The notes: generated by a model not told the origin, from the letters alone. Shown: positions 26,847-39,500, counted from the stretch's first letter. The stretch is DNA of 64,000 nt from Mariniflexile jejuense (GCF_042675665.1 NZ_JBHTJI010000001.1:124001-188000), one strand, 5' to 3'. Translations and numbers: made by a program.

Positions 26847-26941
26847 CGTATGACGTGTTTTTGGTCGATTTTAACATTTTATTAACGTTTACTTCAGATT
26901 AGCAGGTTAATTTTACAGAACCAAATCTAAATTGCCTACTT

Positions 26942-27436
26942 ATGAAGTTATTAACCAAACTGCCTTTACTGGCACTGTTAGCTATTTTAAGCTTTTCTTG
27001 TACTACGGATAGTCTTGATGATAAAGCAGATGCGATTGAATTAAGCCTTATAACACCTGAAACAAAAACCATAGAAGTAGAAATACTTGAACTTATAAAT
27101 AACCATCGTGCATCATTGGGTTTAAATACGCTTTCTGATATGACTTTGGTTAAACAAGTAGCTTTTAGCCATACCGATTATATGGTTGATAAAAATGAAG
27201 TATCTCATGCTAATTTTTATAAAAGAAGTGATTATTTAAAAGCTAATGCTGGAGCAACAAAAGTATCAGAAAATGTGGCTTATGGTTACACATCTGCAGA
27301 ATCGGTGGTGAAAGCTTGGTTGAAAAGTGATGGACACCGAGCAAATATTGAAGGTGATTATACCGATTTTGATTTAGCTGCTGAAAAAAATGCAGAAGGA
27401 AAATGGTATTACACCAACATTTTTATAAAAAAATAA
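26942..27436 (+). CDS. CAP (SCP/PR-1) domain lipoprotein
   Basis: A 164-residue lipoprotein with lipobox LSFSC (Cys20). The CAP domain covers about residues 45-163: INNHRASLGL, then VAFSHTDYM, VSHANF, SENVAYGY and the closing YYTNIF. The conserved His/Glu cavity residues are present (H in SHTDYM and SHANF, E in SEN). Bacterial CAP proteins of this type are secreted, sometimes linked to cell-wall or surface functions, but have no agreed activity. It ends at a terminator. Confidence 0.85.
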   Translation: MKLLTKLPLLALLAILSFSCTTDSLDDKADAIELSLITPETKTIEVEILELINNHRASLGLNTLSDMTLVKQVAFSHTDYMVDKNEVSHANFYKRSDYLKANAGATKVSENVAYGYTSAESVVKAWLKSDGHRANIEGDYTDFDLAAEKNAEGKWYYTNIFIKK

Positions 27437-27580
27437 CGTTGTTTTTGATCTAAAACAATAACAACATAACCTTATTGATGACTGTTTAGTAACAAACTAC
27501 ATGTTTTAATTTTAAAGCATTAAAGAAATTAATAGGTTATTTTAATAACTTGTATTGTCATTAAATTTAGCTTTTGGTAT

Positions 27581-27618
27581 AAAATCCTCTCTTTTCTTTA
27601 TGACAGGATTTTTTTTTA
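27581..27618 (+). terminator. Terminator after the CAP gene
   Basis: An 8-bp stem AAAATCCT/AGGATTTT followed by a T run. Confidence 0.65.
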
Positions 27619-27628
27619 GAAATTTTTA

Positions 27629-28177
27629 TTAATCATTAGTTTTATCAATTTCACTTTTTTTTGTTACTAAGTTTGATAATTCGGTAGAATATATAATTGC
27701 AATTAGACCAATTCCAATTTTTATTCCCGAAGTTAACAAAAAGGCATTGTCATAATCTTTTGTTGGCAAATTGCTTTGAACTAAATTGATATGATTTTTT
27801 AATTTATAAATGAAGTCTGGTAAAGTTAGAACAAACGTTACAAGACCTAACAGAACTAAGCATATTTCATAAATTGTTTTCTTGTTTGCAAATAATCTTA
27901 AATCTTCTTCAAAATCAGATTTTCTACTTATTAGTTTTGCAATTTGTTTTGTTTTAAAAATTAAGATACTAGATAATATAATTAATGCTAAAAAGCTTAA
28001 TAAGGTTACAATGAATGCTGGAAATTGGTCAAAGTCACCGAATATTTCAGGATTATTTTTTTGCTGTGACCAAACCGTTAAATAAATCATTACTTCTCGA
28101 AATTGACTTATTATTAGGGTCAATAAATAGAGTCCTAATATTTTAATTGCAATTTCATATAGGTCAATTTTTTTCAT
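27629..28177 (-). CDS. Hypothetical four-helix membrane protein
   Basis: Not recognised. The 182-residue product has four hydrophobic segments at about 8-30, 50-73, 100-122 and 145-165, with charged loops (KTKQIAKLISRK, TKKSEIDK). No catalytic motif was seen. It is transcribed alone. Confidence 0.5.
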   Translation of the reverse strand: MKKIDLYEIAIKILGLYLLTLIISQFREVMIYLTVWSQQKNNPEIFGDFDQFPAFIVTLLSFLALIILSSILIFKTKQIAKLISRKSDFEEDLRLFANKKTIYEICLVLLGLVTFVLTLPDFIYKLKNHINLVQSNLPTKDYDNAFLLTSGIKIGIGLIAIIYSTELSNLVTKKSEIDKTND

Positions 28178-28283
28178 TTTAATTTAAATTATTTTTTGGT
28201 TGTTGTAAAGCGTCATACAAAACAATATACACATTATCTGTTTATTTATAAAAAAAAGGAAAATAGACATTTAGTATAAAACC

Positions 28284-28320
28284 AAAAACCATCAAAAGAA
28301 ATAGTCTTTTGATGGTTTTT
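28284..28320. terminator. Terminator of the adhesin/OmpA operon
   Basis: A 15-bp perfect stem AAAAACCATCAAAAG/CTTTTGATGGTTTTT with a 7-nt loop, ending the minus-strand operon. Confidence 0.9.
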
Positions 28321-28347
28321 TAATTATTATAAAACTAAGAATATAAT

Positions 28348-30261
28348 TTATTGCATTCTTATCACAATAAATTGTGTACGCCTGTTTAATTGGTGTTGTT
28401 CTTCTGTACATGGTACAGTACCATTACACTGGTTGGTTAATTTTTGTTCACCAAAACCTTTGTAAGAAGTAATTCTTGCGGGATTTATACCTTTATTTAT
28501 TAAATAATCATAAGTAGCTTTTGCTCTTTCTTCTGATAATTCATTGTTGTAATCTACTGTTCCTCTAGCATCGGTATGCGATTCAATTTTAATTACCATG
28601 TTAGGGTAGGTTGTTTTCATTAGGCTTACAATTTGGTCTAATTCCACAGTACTATCACGTCTTATATCATATTTATTAAAGTCAAAATAAATAGGTTGAA
28701 GCTCTGTAATAGGCGTTACTTTATTGGTGTTTGGGTTAATCGATATGTTTGCATTAATACTTGTAACACTTTTTTCAACACCTTTTGATGTTACTGGAAT
28801 TATTTTGTCTAAAAAATCCTCTTTTTTAGTATTAACATAGTAATCTGTATCTCTATCTATATTAATTTCGTAATGTCCGTTATTGTCTGTTTGTAGCGTT
28901 GCAATTTGGTTGTTGTTGCTATCTAGTAAGGTTACAGTAGCATTTGCAATAGGTTTATTGGTTTTTGCATCTGTTATAGTACCTTCAATTTTTAATTGTG
29001 GCGTTCTATCATATGCATAAATATCATCACTACCAACACCACCATCTCTATTTGAAGCAAAATAACCAGATAGACCGTCTTCACTCATAAAAAAAGAAAA
29101 ATCGTCTTTACTAGAATTTACAGGAATTCCAAAATTTATAACACTAACTATCTTGTTATTATCTGAAACGGTGCCAAAAATATCAAGTAATCCTAAACCT
29201 GGATGTCCATCAGAAGCAAAGAAAAAAGAACCTTCATTATTTATAAAAGGAAAGCTTTCGTTTTTATTTGTGTTTATAACGTTTCCTAAGTTTTGTGGTG
29301 TTCCGTAAGAACCATCATTTTTGATATCTACATAATAAATATCTGTTCCACCCAAACCACCAGACATATCGGATGTGAAATATAACTTCGAATCATCATT
29401 ACTTAAAGCTGGATGACTTACAGAGTAATCATCACTATTAAATGATACTTCTTCAATATTTTTCCATTTATTGTCTATAAGTGTTGCTTTGTAAATTTTT
29501 AGGTTGGTTATACCTTCATTACTTTTTCCTAAAACTTGTTTATTGAAATTGTTTCTTGAAAAATAAAGTGTTTTTCCATCTTTTGAAATAGTTAAAGGAC
29601 CTTCATGAAAAACCGTATTAATATCGCCTTTTATTTTAGATTTTGTGCTTACAACGGTATCGGTTTCAGCTTTTACATAAATATCTAAAAAAGGCTCGTT
29701 GTTCCATCCGTAATTATGTGTTTTTAATACACCTTCATCTCTTGAAGAAGCAAAGTAAACGTTACCATCTTTTTCATAAGCTGCGAAATCACTATATTTA
29801 GAATTGAATTTTACATCTTTAAGTGTGTATTGCGGTTTTGCATTGAAAATGGTGTTTATAAAATCGGCATCTTTTAAAAATTTAGAATCGTTTATATCGC
29901 CTCCAGCATCTTTAAAGCGTTTTAACCAAACACGCGATTCTTTGTAATCCTTAATACCACGTAGTGCTTGAGCATATTTATAATAGTATTCTGTAGGCAC
30001 ATTTGCTTGTTGTACTACTGTTTTATAGTATATAACAGCTTCATCTGGGTTTCGCATAAAGGCATAACAATCGGCTAATTGTCTGGTAGCGTAATCTGCA
30101 TTATCATTTTTTGAAATAAGTTCTTTATATACATTAGCAGCATTAACAAATGCAAATTTGTTAAATAGGTTGTCTGCTTTTTTTTGTAAACCAGATTGTG
30201 CTAAAGCAGATAAATTTACTGCTAAAACCAAACTAGTTATTATGTAATGTTTTAATTTCAT
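28348..30261 (-). CDS. OmpA-family protein with TPR and beta-propeller (copy 2)
   Basis: A 637-residue exported protein. After the signal peptide (1-21) come TPR-like helices (about 25-130), a six-bladed PD40-type propeller (about 145-420; SSRDEG, YFSRNNF, YFTSDMSGGLGGTDIYY, FASDGHPGLGLLDIF), a carboxypeptidase-regulatory-like beta sandwich (about 430-510), and a peptidoglycan-binding OmpA domain (about 520-637; FDFNKYDIR, ESHTDARGT, LSEERA). It links the outer membrane to the wall. Last gene of the adhesin operon. It is a close paralogue of the preceding gene, arisen by duplication. Confidence 0.9.
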   Translation of the reverse strand: MKLKHYIITSLVLAVNLSALAQSGLQKKADNLFNKFAFVNAANVYKELISKNDNADYATRQLADCYAFMRNPDEAVIYYKTVVQQANVPTEYYYKYAQALRGIKDYKESRVWLKRFKDAGGDINDSKFLKDADFINTIFNAKPQYTLKDVKFNSKYSDFAAYEKDGNVYFASSRDEGVLKTHNYGWNNEPFLDIYVKAETDTVVSTKSKIKGDINTVFHEGPLTISKDGKTLYFSRNNFNKQVLGKSNEGITNLKIYKATLIDNKWKNIEEVSFNSDDYSVSHPALSNDDSKLYFTSDMSGGLGGTDIYYVDIKNDGSYGTPQNLGNVINTNKNESFPFINNEGSFFFASDGHPGLGLLDIFGTVSDNNKIVSVINFGIPVNSSKDDFSFFMSEDGLSGYFASNRDGGVGSDDIYAYDRTPQLKIEGTITDAKTNKPIANATVTLLDSNNNQIATLQTDNNGHYEINIDRDTDYYVNTKKEDFLDKIIPVTSKGVEKSVTSINANISINPNTNKVTPITELQPIYFDFNKYDIRRDSTVELDQIVSLMKTTYPNMVIKIESHTDARGTVDYNNELSEERAKATYDYLINKGINPARITSYKGFGEQKLTNQCNGTVPCTEEQHQLNRRTQFIVIRMQ

Positions 30262-30333
30262 GGGGACTTGTTTTAATTAAAAAAATCTATACTAGAATTT
30301 TTTAGTTATATACACAGTTGTTAATTATGTGTT

Positions 30334-32250
30334 TTATTCCATTTTTACAACTATAAATTGTGTTCTACGGTTTAATTGATGATCGGTTTCTTCGCATTTT
30401 GCACCATCTTCACAACCATTAGTTAATCTACGTTCACCAAAACCTTCGTGTGCAGTAATTCTTTCTGGTTTAATACCTTTAGAAATTAAATATTCGTAGG
30501 TTGAATTTGCTCTATCAATAGATAATTTATCGTTGTAGGTTAATGCACCGCGAGAATCTGTATGCGATTCAATTCTAATAACCATTTCAGGATAATCTAC
30601 CATCATTAGTTTAACAATTTTGTCTAATTCTAAAGCAGCATCTTCTCTTATGTTGTGCTTATCATAATCAAAATAAATGGTATTTAATTCTGCAAGTTTA
30701 ACAACATCTGGCTTCGGATTTAGTAATAAGTTGGCGTTGATGGTTATTAGCTCTGTTTGAACATTTTTTGATGTAAAGTTTCTATAGTCGTCAATATATT
30801 TGTTTTGACTTGCTACAATTTTATAATCTTTATTTCTATCGATATTTATTTGATAAAAACCATTTTTATCGGTTTCCATATATGCTATTTTATTGCCTTT
30901 ATCATCAAATAAGGTAATTATAGCATTTGGTACTGGGTTTGAATTAATTGCATCGGTAACTACGCCTTCTACTTGTAGTGTTGGCACTCTATGAAATGCA
31001 TAGATATCGTCATCACCACGACCACCTGGTCTATTTGAAGAAAAGTAACCGGTAATGCCATTTTGGTTCATGGTAAACGCAAAATCATCTTTATTTGAAT
31101 TTACAGGAACGCCTAAATTTATAACATCAACAATTTCATCATTATCACCTTTAATGGTTCCAAAAATATCTAGTAAACCTAAACCAGTATGCCCATCAGA
31201 AGAAAAGAATAAAGTACCTTCATTGTTTATAAATGGAAACCCTTCTGCGCTTTCTGTATTTACAACTTTTCCAACATTTTGAAGATCTCTAAGTGTGCCA
31301 TCTGGATAAATATTAACTACCCAAATATCTGAACCACCATAACCTCCAGGTCTGTCGGAAGTAAAGTATAATTTAGTATCATCACTATTTAAAGCGGCAT
31401 GTTGGGTTGAAAACTCATCACCGTTTATTGATAAATCTTCAACATCAGTCCAGATGCTATCTCTTAAAGTAGCTCTGTAAATTTTCATGTTGGTAAGTCC
31501 TTTTTTATCTTTTACTTCAACTTGATCTTTGTAGTTATTTCTTGAGAAATACATGGTAAGACCATCTTTTGTAATTGTAACAGGACCATCATGGTAAATT
31601 GAGTTTACATCTCCTTTTAGTTTAGATGAATGATCAACATTTCGTTTCGTTTTAGCATCAGTTACATAGATATCTAAAAAAGGTTGTTCGTTCCATCCAT
31701 ATAAACGTTTTACGGCAACACCTTCATCGCGAGAAGAAGTGAAATAGACTTTACCATTTTGTTCAAAAGCTCCAAAATCACTAAACTTTGTATTGAAGTA
31801 AACTTTATCTAAAAAGTATTGTTGTTTTGCTCCAAAAACACTTGTTATGAAGTTTACATCTTTTGAAAAATCGTTAGCATTAACTACGCCACCAGAATCA
31901 ATAAACCGTTGTAACCACTCTTGAGATTCGTCGTATTTTTTCATTCCTCTAAGAGATTGTGCATATTTATAATAATATTCAATAGGCACTTTTTCTTGTT
32001 TTACAACGTTTTTATAGTATCTAGATGCGTTATTTGGATCTCTTAAGTATGCATAACAATCTGCAAGTTGCCTTGTTGCATAATCTTTATTGTAATTATT
32101 AGCTATAAGTTCATTATAAACTTCGGCAGCTTTTACAAATGAAAACTTGTTGAATAATGTGTCAGCCTTTTTTTGTTTTCCTTGTTGAGAAAACGAAGAA
32201 GCACTAATCATTAATGCGATACAGACTAATATGTAATTTTTAAATTTCAT
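30334..32250 (-). CDS. OmpA-family protein with TPR and beta-propeller (copy 1)
   Basis: A 638-residue paralogue with the same domain order: signal peptide, TPR-like helices (NKFSFVKAAEVYNELI), a propeller (FTSDRPGGYGGSDIWV), a carboxypeptidase-regulatory-like domain, and the OmpA domain with FDYDKHNIRED and ESHTDSRG. This architecture is typical of OmpA proteins that accompany PorP/SprF genes and is related to the T9SS periplasmic protein PorE. It starts 10 bp after porP/sprF, so it is very likely co-translated with it. Confidence 0.9.
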   Translation of the reverse strand: MKFKNYILVCIALMISASSFSQQGKQKKADTLFNKFSFVKAAEVYNELIANNYNKDYATRQLADCYAYLRDPNNASRYYKNVVKQEKVPIEYYYKYAQSLRGMKKYDESQEWLQRFIDSGGVVNANDFSKDVNFITSVFGAKQQYFLDKVYFNTKFSDFGAFEQNGKVYFTSSRDEGVAVKRLYGWNEQPFLDIYVTDAKTKRNVDHSSKLKGDVNSIYHDGPVTITKDGLTMYFSRNNYKDQVEVKDKKGLTNMKIYRATLRDSIWTDVEDLSINGDEFSTQHAALNSDDTKLYFTSDRPGGYGGSDIWVVNIYPDGTLRDLQNVGKVVNTESAEGFPFINNEGTLFFSSDGHTGLGLLDIFGTIKGDNDEIVDVINLGVPVNSNKDDFAFTMNQNGITGYFSSNRPGGRGDDDIYAFHRVPTLQVEGVVTDAINSNPVPNAIITLFDDKGNKIAYMETDKNGFYQINIDRNKDYKIVASQNKYIDDYRNFTSKNVQTELITINANLLLNPKPDVVKLAELNTIYFDYDKHNIREDAALELDKIVKLMMVDYPEMVIRIESHTDSRGALTYNDKLSIDRANSTYEYLISKGIKPERITAHEGFGERRLTNGCEDGAKCEETDHQLNRRTQFIVVKME

Positions 32251-32260
32251 AAAAAAAGTA

Positions 32261-33208
32261 TTAGAAATATCTTGGTGATTTTAATTTAGAACTTAAGAAT
32301 TTGAATTCGTAAATCATTAATATTTCGTGTGTGCCAGTTGTGTAACGAGCAATTTCAGAAATTGGTTTTTCATAAGCATATCCTACACGAAGTTGTCTAG
32401 ATACTTGAAAATCTGCAATACCGCCTATGGCTGCTGTTTGTTCGTTTATTCTATACGAGCCACCTAACCAAAATTTTTCATTAAATAAGAAATTTGCGGT
32501 TAAATCAAAAGAAACTGGCGCACCATTAGTAGCTTTTACTAAACCGGCAGGTTTAAATTTAATATTGTTACTTAAATCAATTACACCACCAACTGTAAAA
32601 TAGTAACTTAATTTGTCTAGAGCTTCGTAGTCTTTATTTGTGATAGGGTTTACATTATTTTTGTTTCTATCAGTATTAAGAACTCTAGGTGTTGATAAAC
32701 CAGCATAAATTCTATTTGTACTCCAATAAATACCAAGACCAATGTTAGGCGACCAACGGTTTTGAAACCCTTTGAAATAATCATCATTAGAAATATCTGT
32801 ATCATTTAAAAATTCAGAATCAAAACTATATTGTGTAAAACCACCTTTAATACCAAAAGCAAGCTTACCTGTTTGTCCTGTTGGGATACTATATGAAAAG
32901 TCACCATACAAATAAGTGAAATTTTCAGGACCTAAATCATCTTCAATAAAAGATAAACCAACACCCACACGATCATTTCTTAACGGTGTATGAATAGAAA
33001 GTGTTTGTGTAATAGGACCGCCTTTAAAACCAACCCATTGGCTTCGGTGCAACCCAACAATACTTAAAGCTTCTCTACTACCAGCATACGCAGGGTTTAT
33101 GGAGATTGTATTGTACATATACTGTGTGAATTGCGGTAATTGTTGCGCAACTCCAACCGTACAGCTAAACAATGCAATAGCGATTATGTTATGTTTTATA
33201 AATTTCAT
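32261..33208 (-). CDS. PorP/SprF family type IX secretion membrane protein
   Basis: A 315-residue outer-membrane protein with signal peptide (1-21) and the PorP/SprF opening QFTQYMYNTISINPAYAG and HRSQWVGFKGGP. SprF-type proteins are needed to secrete and anchor partner adhesins that carry type B C-terminal domains. The immediate upstream gene encodes such a protein, so a partner role is likely. The gene starts 10 bp after the adhesin stop. Confidence 0.93.
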   Translation of the reverse strand: MKFIKHNIIAIALFSCTVGVAQQLPQFTQYMYNTISINPAYAGSREALSIVGLHRSQWVGFKGGPITQTLSIHTPLRNDRVGVGLSFIEDDLGPENFTYLYGDFSYSIPTGQTGKLAFGIKGGFTQYSFDSEFLNDTDISNDDYFKGFQNRWSPNIGLGIYWSTNRIYAGLSTPRVLNTDRNKNNVNPITNKDYEALDKLSYYFTVGGVIDLSNNIKFKPAGLVKATNGAPVSFDLTANFLFNEKFWLGGSYRINEQTAAIGGIADFQVSRQLRVGYAYEKPISEIARYTTGTHEILMIYEFKFLSSKLKSPRYF

Positions 33209-33218
33209 AGGTTAAGTT

Positions 33219-33525
33219 TTATTTGGTTCCTAAGTAAACTGGTCCAGTAAAAGGAGGCAATCCACTATCTTTTAAAGTTACTATGTAATAATATGTTCCG
33301 TTTGGTACAGTGCCAGAATTTCCTACAGATTTTTTGCTAGCAAAACCATTCCAGTCGTTTTTATAATCGTTGGATTCGTAAATTAATGCACCCCATCTGT
33401 TGAAAATTTTAACGTCGTATCTAAAGCCACATAGTTCAATTCCAGAGATTTCAAAGAATTCATTATGAGCATCACCATTAGGTGTTACAGCTTTTGATAT
33501 TATAACATCGTTTTCACCACATGGT
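33219..33525 (-). other. Type B (CHU_C-like) T9SS sorting domain of the adhesin
   Basis: The last ~100 codons encode the gliding motility-associated C-terminal domain: SKAVTPNGDAHNEFF, CGFRYDVKIFNRWG, NDWNGFASKKSV and PNGTYYYIVTL. This is the secretion and anchoring signal recognised by T9SS. Confidence 0.88.
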
Positions 33526-36500
33526 AATACCACACAATCGGCATTGATATTCATGGTTACATCTGTTATGCTTATACAGCCATTATCTGTAGTAGTATAT
33601 CTAAATTTATAATCCATACCACCATCTTGTGGAAGGAAATCGGCACTAAGCTCTAATAATGTTGGGTTGAAAATACTACCATTTAATGTTGCTACTGGAT
33701 TACCTTCAATTAATTCCCAAGTACCATTAGTATTTAGTGTTGATGATATAATGTCGTTTAAGTTTACAAGACCATCATCAAAACATCTGTCTTCAGCAAC
33801 AATATCTGTAATAATTTCATCAAGTGCTACATTAAGTGTTTGTTTGTAAATAGCTTCGTTACCACATTCATCTCTTACTGTCCATGTTCTAACAATTTGG
33901 TAGTCTTCATAAACATTATCAACAAACGTACTTGTTTCATTATATACCACTACGATAGATGATGCAGATGAACAATTATCTGTAAACGTTAAAGCTGGTT
34001 TTTCAGGTATGTTTGTACAACTAACATTTAAAACAGTATCAAATGTTGTAGCAGGAACAGGTGCTTTTGTGTCTTGTACAGTGATGATTTGTGTGTATTT
34101 AGTTGTTAAACCACACTCATCGGTTGCTGTCCAAGTACGAGTAATAATGTAGTTATTTGGACAATCACCATTAGTTCTTACATCTTGCACTGTTACTGTT
34201 GCATCTCCACAATTATCAGTAGCTGTTAATGTTTGTGCAGTTGGTACTGCATCGCATTCAACAGTTAAGGTGTTAACAGGAAGCGTTCCTACAAATGTTG
34301 GCGCTTTGGTATCTCTAACAGTGATAATTTGAGTGTGTTTTGTTGTTAAACCACATTCATCAGTTGCTGTCCAGGTACGAGTAAGTGTGTAGTTGTTTGT
34401 ACAACTACCATTAGTTCTTACATCTGTTACAGAAACTGTTGCAGTACCACAAGCATCAATAGCGGTTAGTACTTCAGCTGTTGGTACAGCATCACACTCT
34501 ACTACTAAGTTAGATACAGGTAATGTTTCAACAAAACTAGGAGGTGTAGTGTCTTGAACAGTTATGGTTTGAACATGAGTTTTTGTAAGTCCACAATCAT
34601 CAGTTGCTGTCCAAGTACGCGTAATTATATAATTGTTTGGACAATTTCCGTTAGTTCTTACATCTTGTACTGTTACAGTAGCATTACCACAATTATCAGT
34701 AGCAGTTAAAGTTTCGGCAACAGGAATTGTAGTACACTCAACAGTTATGTTTCCAGGAAGATTTGTTTCAACAAATTCTGGAGCTGTTGTATCAGAAGTT
34801 GAAATTATTTGATCTGCCGTAGCAACATTACCACAAGCATCGGTAGCTGTCCAAGTACGGGTTATTGTATAAGTTCCTGAACAAGAACCATTTGTAATTA
34901 CATCATTATAGGTTACAATTGGAGATGGATCGCAGTTATCAATAGCTGTTGCATTTCCAAACGCAATAGGAGATATGTCATCACTACATTCAGCACTTAC
35001 ATTAGCAGGTAGTGTAAGAACAGGAGCAGTTGTATCTTTTACAGTATAAGTATATGTGTAAACCGATACATTACCAGCGCAATCTGTATAAGTGAATGTG
35101 TAAATTTTATCACCTTCACAAATAGGATCTGCATTTTCAGTAATTACTGGTATGATGTTGTTACCACACACATCGGTTACTACTGGTGCAGTTGGTTGTG
35201 TTGCATCTGCAATACATTCAACAGTTGATCCAACATTAGCAGGCACTGTAGGAACTGTATTTACATCGATAGTATAGGTATATACATAAACTGATACATT
35301 ACCAGCACAATCGGTATAAGTGAATGTATAAATTTTATCACCTTCACAAATAGGATCTGCATTTTCAGTAATTACTGGTATGATGTTGTTACCACATACA
35401 TCGGTTACTACAGGAGCAGTTGGTTGTGTTGCATCTGCAATACATTCAACAGTTGATCCAGCATTAGTAGGTACTGCAGGAACTGTAGTTACATCGATAG
35501 TATAGGTATATACATAAACAGATATATTGCCAGCACAATCGGTATAAGTGAATGTATAAATTTTATCACCTTCACAAATAGGATCTGCATTTTCAGTAAT
35601 TACTGGTATGATGTTGTTACCACATACATCGGTTACTACAGGAGCAGTTGGTTGTGTTGCATCTGCAATACATTCAACAGTTGATCCAGCATTAGTAGGT
35701 ACTACAGGAAGTGTAGTTACATCAATAGTGTAAGTATAGGTCCAATCAGCAGTATTACCAGCACAGTCAGTATACGTAAATGTATAAACTTTATCACCTT
35801 CACAAATTGGATCTGTGTTTTGACTCATTACTGGTGTAATGGCAGTACCATTGGCATCTAAAACGACAGGAGGTATTGGAATAGTTGCATTTGCGATACA
35901 TTCTACAGTAGAGCTACCATTAGCAGGCGCTGTAAAAGGTGCCAATTCAATAGTGTAAGTATAGGTCCAATCATGCGTATTACCTTCACAATCGGTATAT
36001 TTAAATGTGTATACGATAGAACCCTGACAGTCAGGAGTATCGGTTTTAGTAGGAGCTGCAGGTGTAATAGGGTTTCCACAAGCATCATTCACGCTAGGAG
36101 GTGTTGGTTCCACCGCATTGGCTAGATTCGTAACGGTTTGAGAACCATTAGCAGGCATTGTAAAGTCTGGTACATCAATAGTGTAAGTATATGACCAATC
36201 ATGTGTATTACCTTCACAATCGGTATAAGTATATACCCAAACCATATCACCAGAACAAGCAATATCAGCNNNNNNNNNNACTGTAAAAGGTGCTAATTCA
36301 ATAGTATAAGTATAGGTCCAATCATGCGTATTACCTTCACAATCTGTATATTTAAATGTGTATACGATAGAACCCTGACAGTCAGGAGTATCAGTTTTAG
36401 TAGCAGCCGCAGGTGTAATAGGGTTTCCACAAGCATCATTCACGCTAGGAGGTGTTGGTTCCACCGCATTGNNNNNNNNNNGCTGTAAAAGGCGCCAATT

Positions 36501-39500
36501 CAATAGTGTAAGTATAGGTCCAATCATGCGTATTACCTTCACAATCGGTATATTTAAATGTGTATACGATAGAACCCTGACAGTCAGGAGTATCAGTTTT
36601 AGTAGCAGCCGCAGGTGTAATAGGGTTTCCACAAGCATCATTCACGCTAGGAGGTGTTGGTTCCACCGCATTGGCTAGATTCGTAACAGTTTGTGAACCA
36701 TTAGCAGGCATTGAAAAGTCTGGTACATCAATGGTGTAAGTATATGACCAATCATGTGTATTACCTTCACAATCGGTATAAGTATATACCCAAACCATAT
36801 CACCAGAACAAGCAATATCAGCAGGTGTTGTTTTTAATACAGGAGTTATAGGGTTTCCANNNNNNNNNNTGTGTATTACCTTCACAATCGGTATAAGTAT
36901 ATACCCAAACCATATCACCAGAACAAGCAATATCAGCAGGTGTTGTTTTTAATACAGGAGTTATAGGGTTTCCACAAGCATCATTTACAGTAGGTGTTGT
37001 AGGAGCCACTTTAGCATCAACTAAACAGTTTACTGTAGAGCTACCATTAGCAGGCATTGAAAAGTCTGGCACATCGATAGTGTAAGTATATGACCAATCA
37101 GCAGTATTACCAGCACAATCGGTATAAGTATATACCCAAACCATATCACCAGAACAAGCAATATCAGCAGGTGTTATTTTTAACACAGGAGTTATAGCGT
37201 TACCATTAGCATCTAAAACAGTAGGTNNNNNNNNNNGCAGTATTACCAGCACAATCGGTATAAGTATATACCCAAACCATATCACCAGAACAAGCAATAT
37301 CAGCAGGTGTTGTTTTTAACACAGGAGTTATAGCGTTACCATTAGCATCTAAAACAGTAGGTGTTGTAGGAGCTACTTTAGCATCAACTAAACAATTAAC
37401 AGTAGAGCTACCATTAGCAGGCACTGTAAAAGGTGCCAATTCAATAGTGTAAGTATAGGTCCAATCATGCGTATTACCTTCACAATCTGTATATTTAAAT
37501 GTGTATACGATAGAACCCTGACAGTCAGGAGTATCGGTTTTAGTAGGAGTCGCAGGTGTAATAGGGTTTCCACAAGCATCATTCACGCTAGGAGGTGTTG
37601 GTTCCACCGCATTGGCTAGATTCGTAACGGTTTGTGAACCATTAGCAGGCATTGTAAAGTCTGGTACATCAATGGTGTAAGTATATGACCAATCATGTGT
37701 ATTACCTTCACAATCGGTATAAGTATATACCCAAACCATATCACCAGAACAAGCAATATCAGCAGGTGTTGTTTTTAACACAGGAGTTATAGGGTTTCCA
37801 CAAGCATCATTTACAGTAGGTGTTGTAGGTGCCACTTTAGCATCAACTAAACAGTTTACTGTAGAGCTACCATTAGCAGGCATTGTAAAGTCTGGTATAT
37901 CAATAGTGTAAGTATATGACCAATCATGTGTATTACCTTCACAATCGGTATAAGTATATACCCAAACCATATCACCAGAACAAGCAATATCAGCAGGTGT
38001 TGTTTTTAACACAGGAGTTATAGTGTTACCACAAGCATCATTTACAGTAGGTGTTGTAGGAGCTACTTTAGCATCAACTAAACAGTTTACAGTAGAACTA
38101 CCATTAGCAGGCATTGTAAAGTCTGGTACATCAATGGTGTAAATATATGACCAATCATGTGTATTACCTTCACAATCGGTATAAGTATATACCCAAACCA
38201 TATCACCAGAACAAGCAATATCAGCAGGTGTTGTTTTTAACACAGGAGTTATAGGGTTTCCACAAGCATCATTTACAGTAGGTGTTGTAGGAGCCACTTT
38301 AGCATCAACTAAACAGTTTACAGTAGAACTACCATTAGCAGGCATTGTAAAGTCTGGTACATCAATGGTGTAAATATATGACCAATCTGCAGTATTACCA
38401 GCACAATCGGTATAAGTATATACCCAAACCATATCACCAGAACAAGCAATATCAGCAGGTGTTATTTTTAACACAGGAGTTATAGCGTTACCATTAGCAT
38501 CTAAAACAGTAGGTNNNNNNNNNNTACAGGTGTAATAGGGTTTCCACAAGCATCATTTACAGTAGGTGTTGCAGGAGCCACTTTAGCATCTACTAAACAG
38601 TTTACAGTAGAGCTACCATTAGCGGGCATTGTAAAGTCTGGTACATCGATAGTGTAAGTGTATGACCAATCAGCAGTATTACCAGCACAATCGGTATACG
38701 TATATACCCAAACCATATCACCAGAACAAGCAATATCAGCAGGTGTTGTTTTTAACACAGGAGTTATAGTGTTACCACAAGCATCATTTACAGTAGGTGT
38801 TGCAGGAGCCACTTTAGCATCAACTAAACAGTTTACAGTAGAGCTACCATTAGCAGGCATTGTAAAGTCTGGTATATTAATAGTGTAAGTATATGACCAA
38901 TCATGTGTATTACCTTCACAATCGGTATAAGTATATACCCAAACCATATCACCAGAACAAGCAATATCAGCAGGTGTTGTTTTTAACACAGGAGTTATAG
39001 TGTTACCACAAGCATCATTTACAGTAGGTGTTGCAGGTGCCACTTTAGCATCAACTAAACAGTTTACTGTAGAGCTACCATTAGCAGGCATTGTAAAGTC
39101 TGGTACATCAATAGTGTAAGTATATGACCAATCATGTGTATTACCTTCACAATCGGTATAAGTATATACCCAAACCATATCACCAGAACAAGCAATATCA
39201 GCAGGTGTTGTTTTTAATACCGGAGTTATAGTGTTACCACAAGCATCATTTACAGTAGGTGTTGTAGGTGCCACTTTAGCATCAACTAAACAGTTTACAG
39301 TAGAGCTACCATTAGCAGGCATTGTAAAGTCTGGCACATCGATAGTATAAGTATATGACCAATCAGCAGTATTACCAGCACAATCGGTATAAGTATATAC
39401 CCAAACCATATCACCAGAACAAGCAATATCAGCAGGTGTTGTTTTTAACACAGGAGTTATAGTGTTACCACAAGCATCATTTACAGTAGGTGTTGTAGGA

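Noticed and set aside
36445..38549. Several separate short genes in the adhesin region
   Set aside because: They are one gene split by 10-N gaps; the N-terminal signal and C-terminal sorting domain belong to the same protein.
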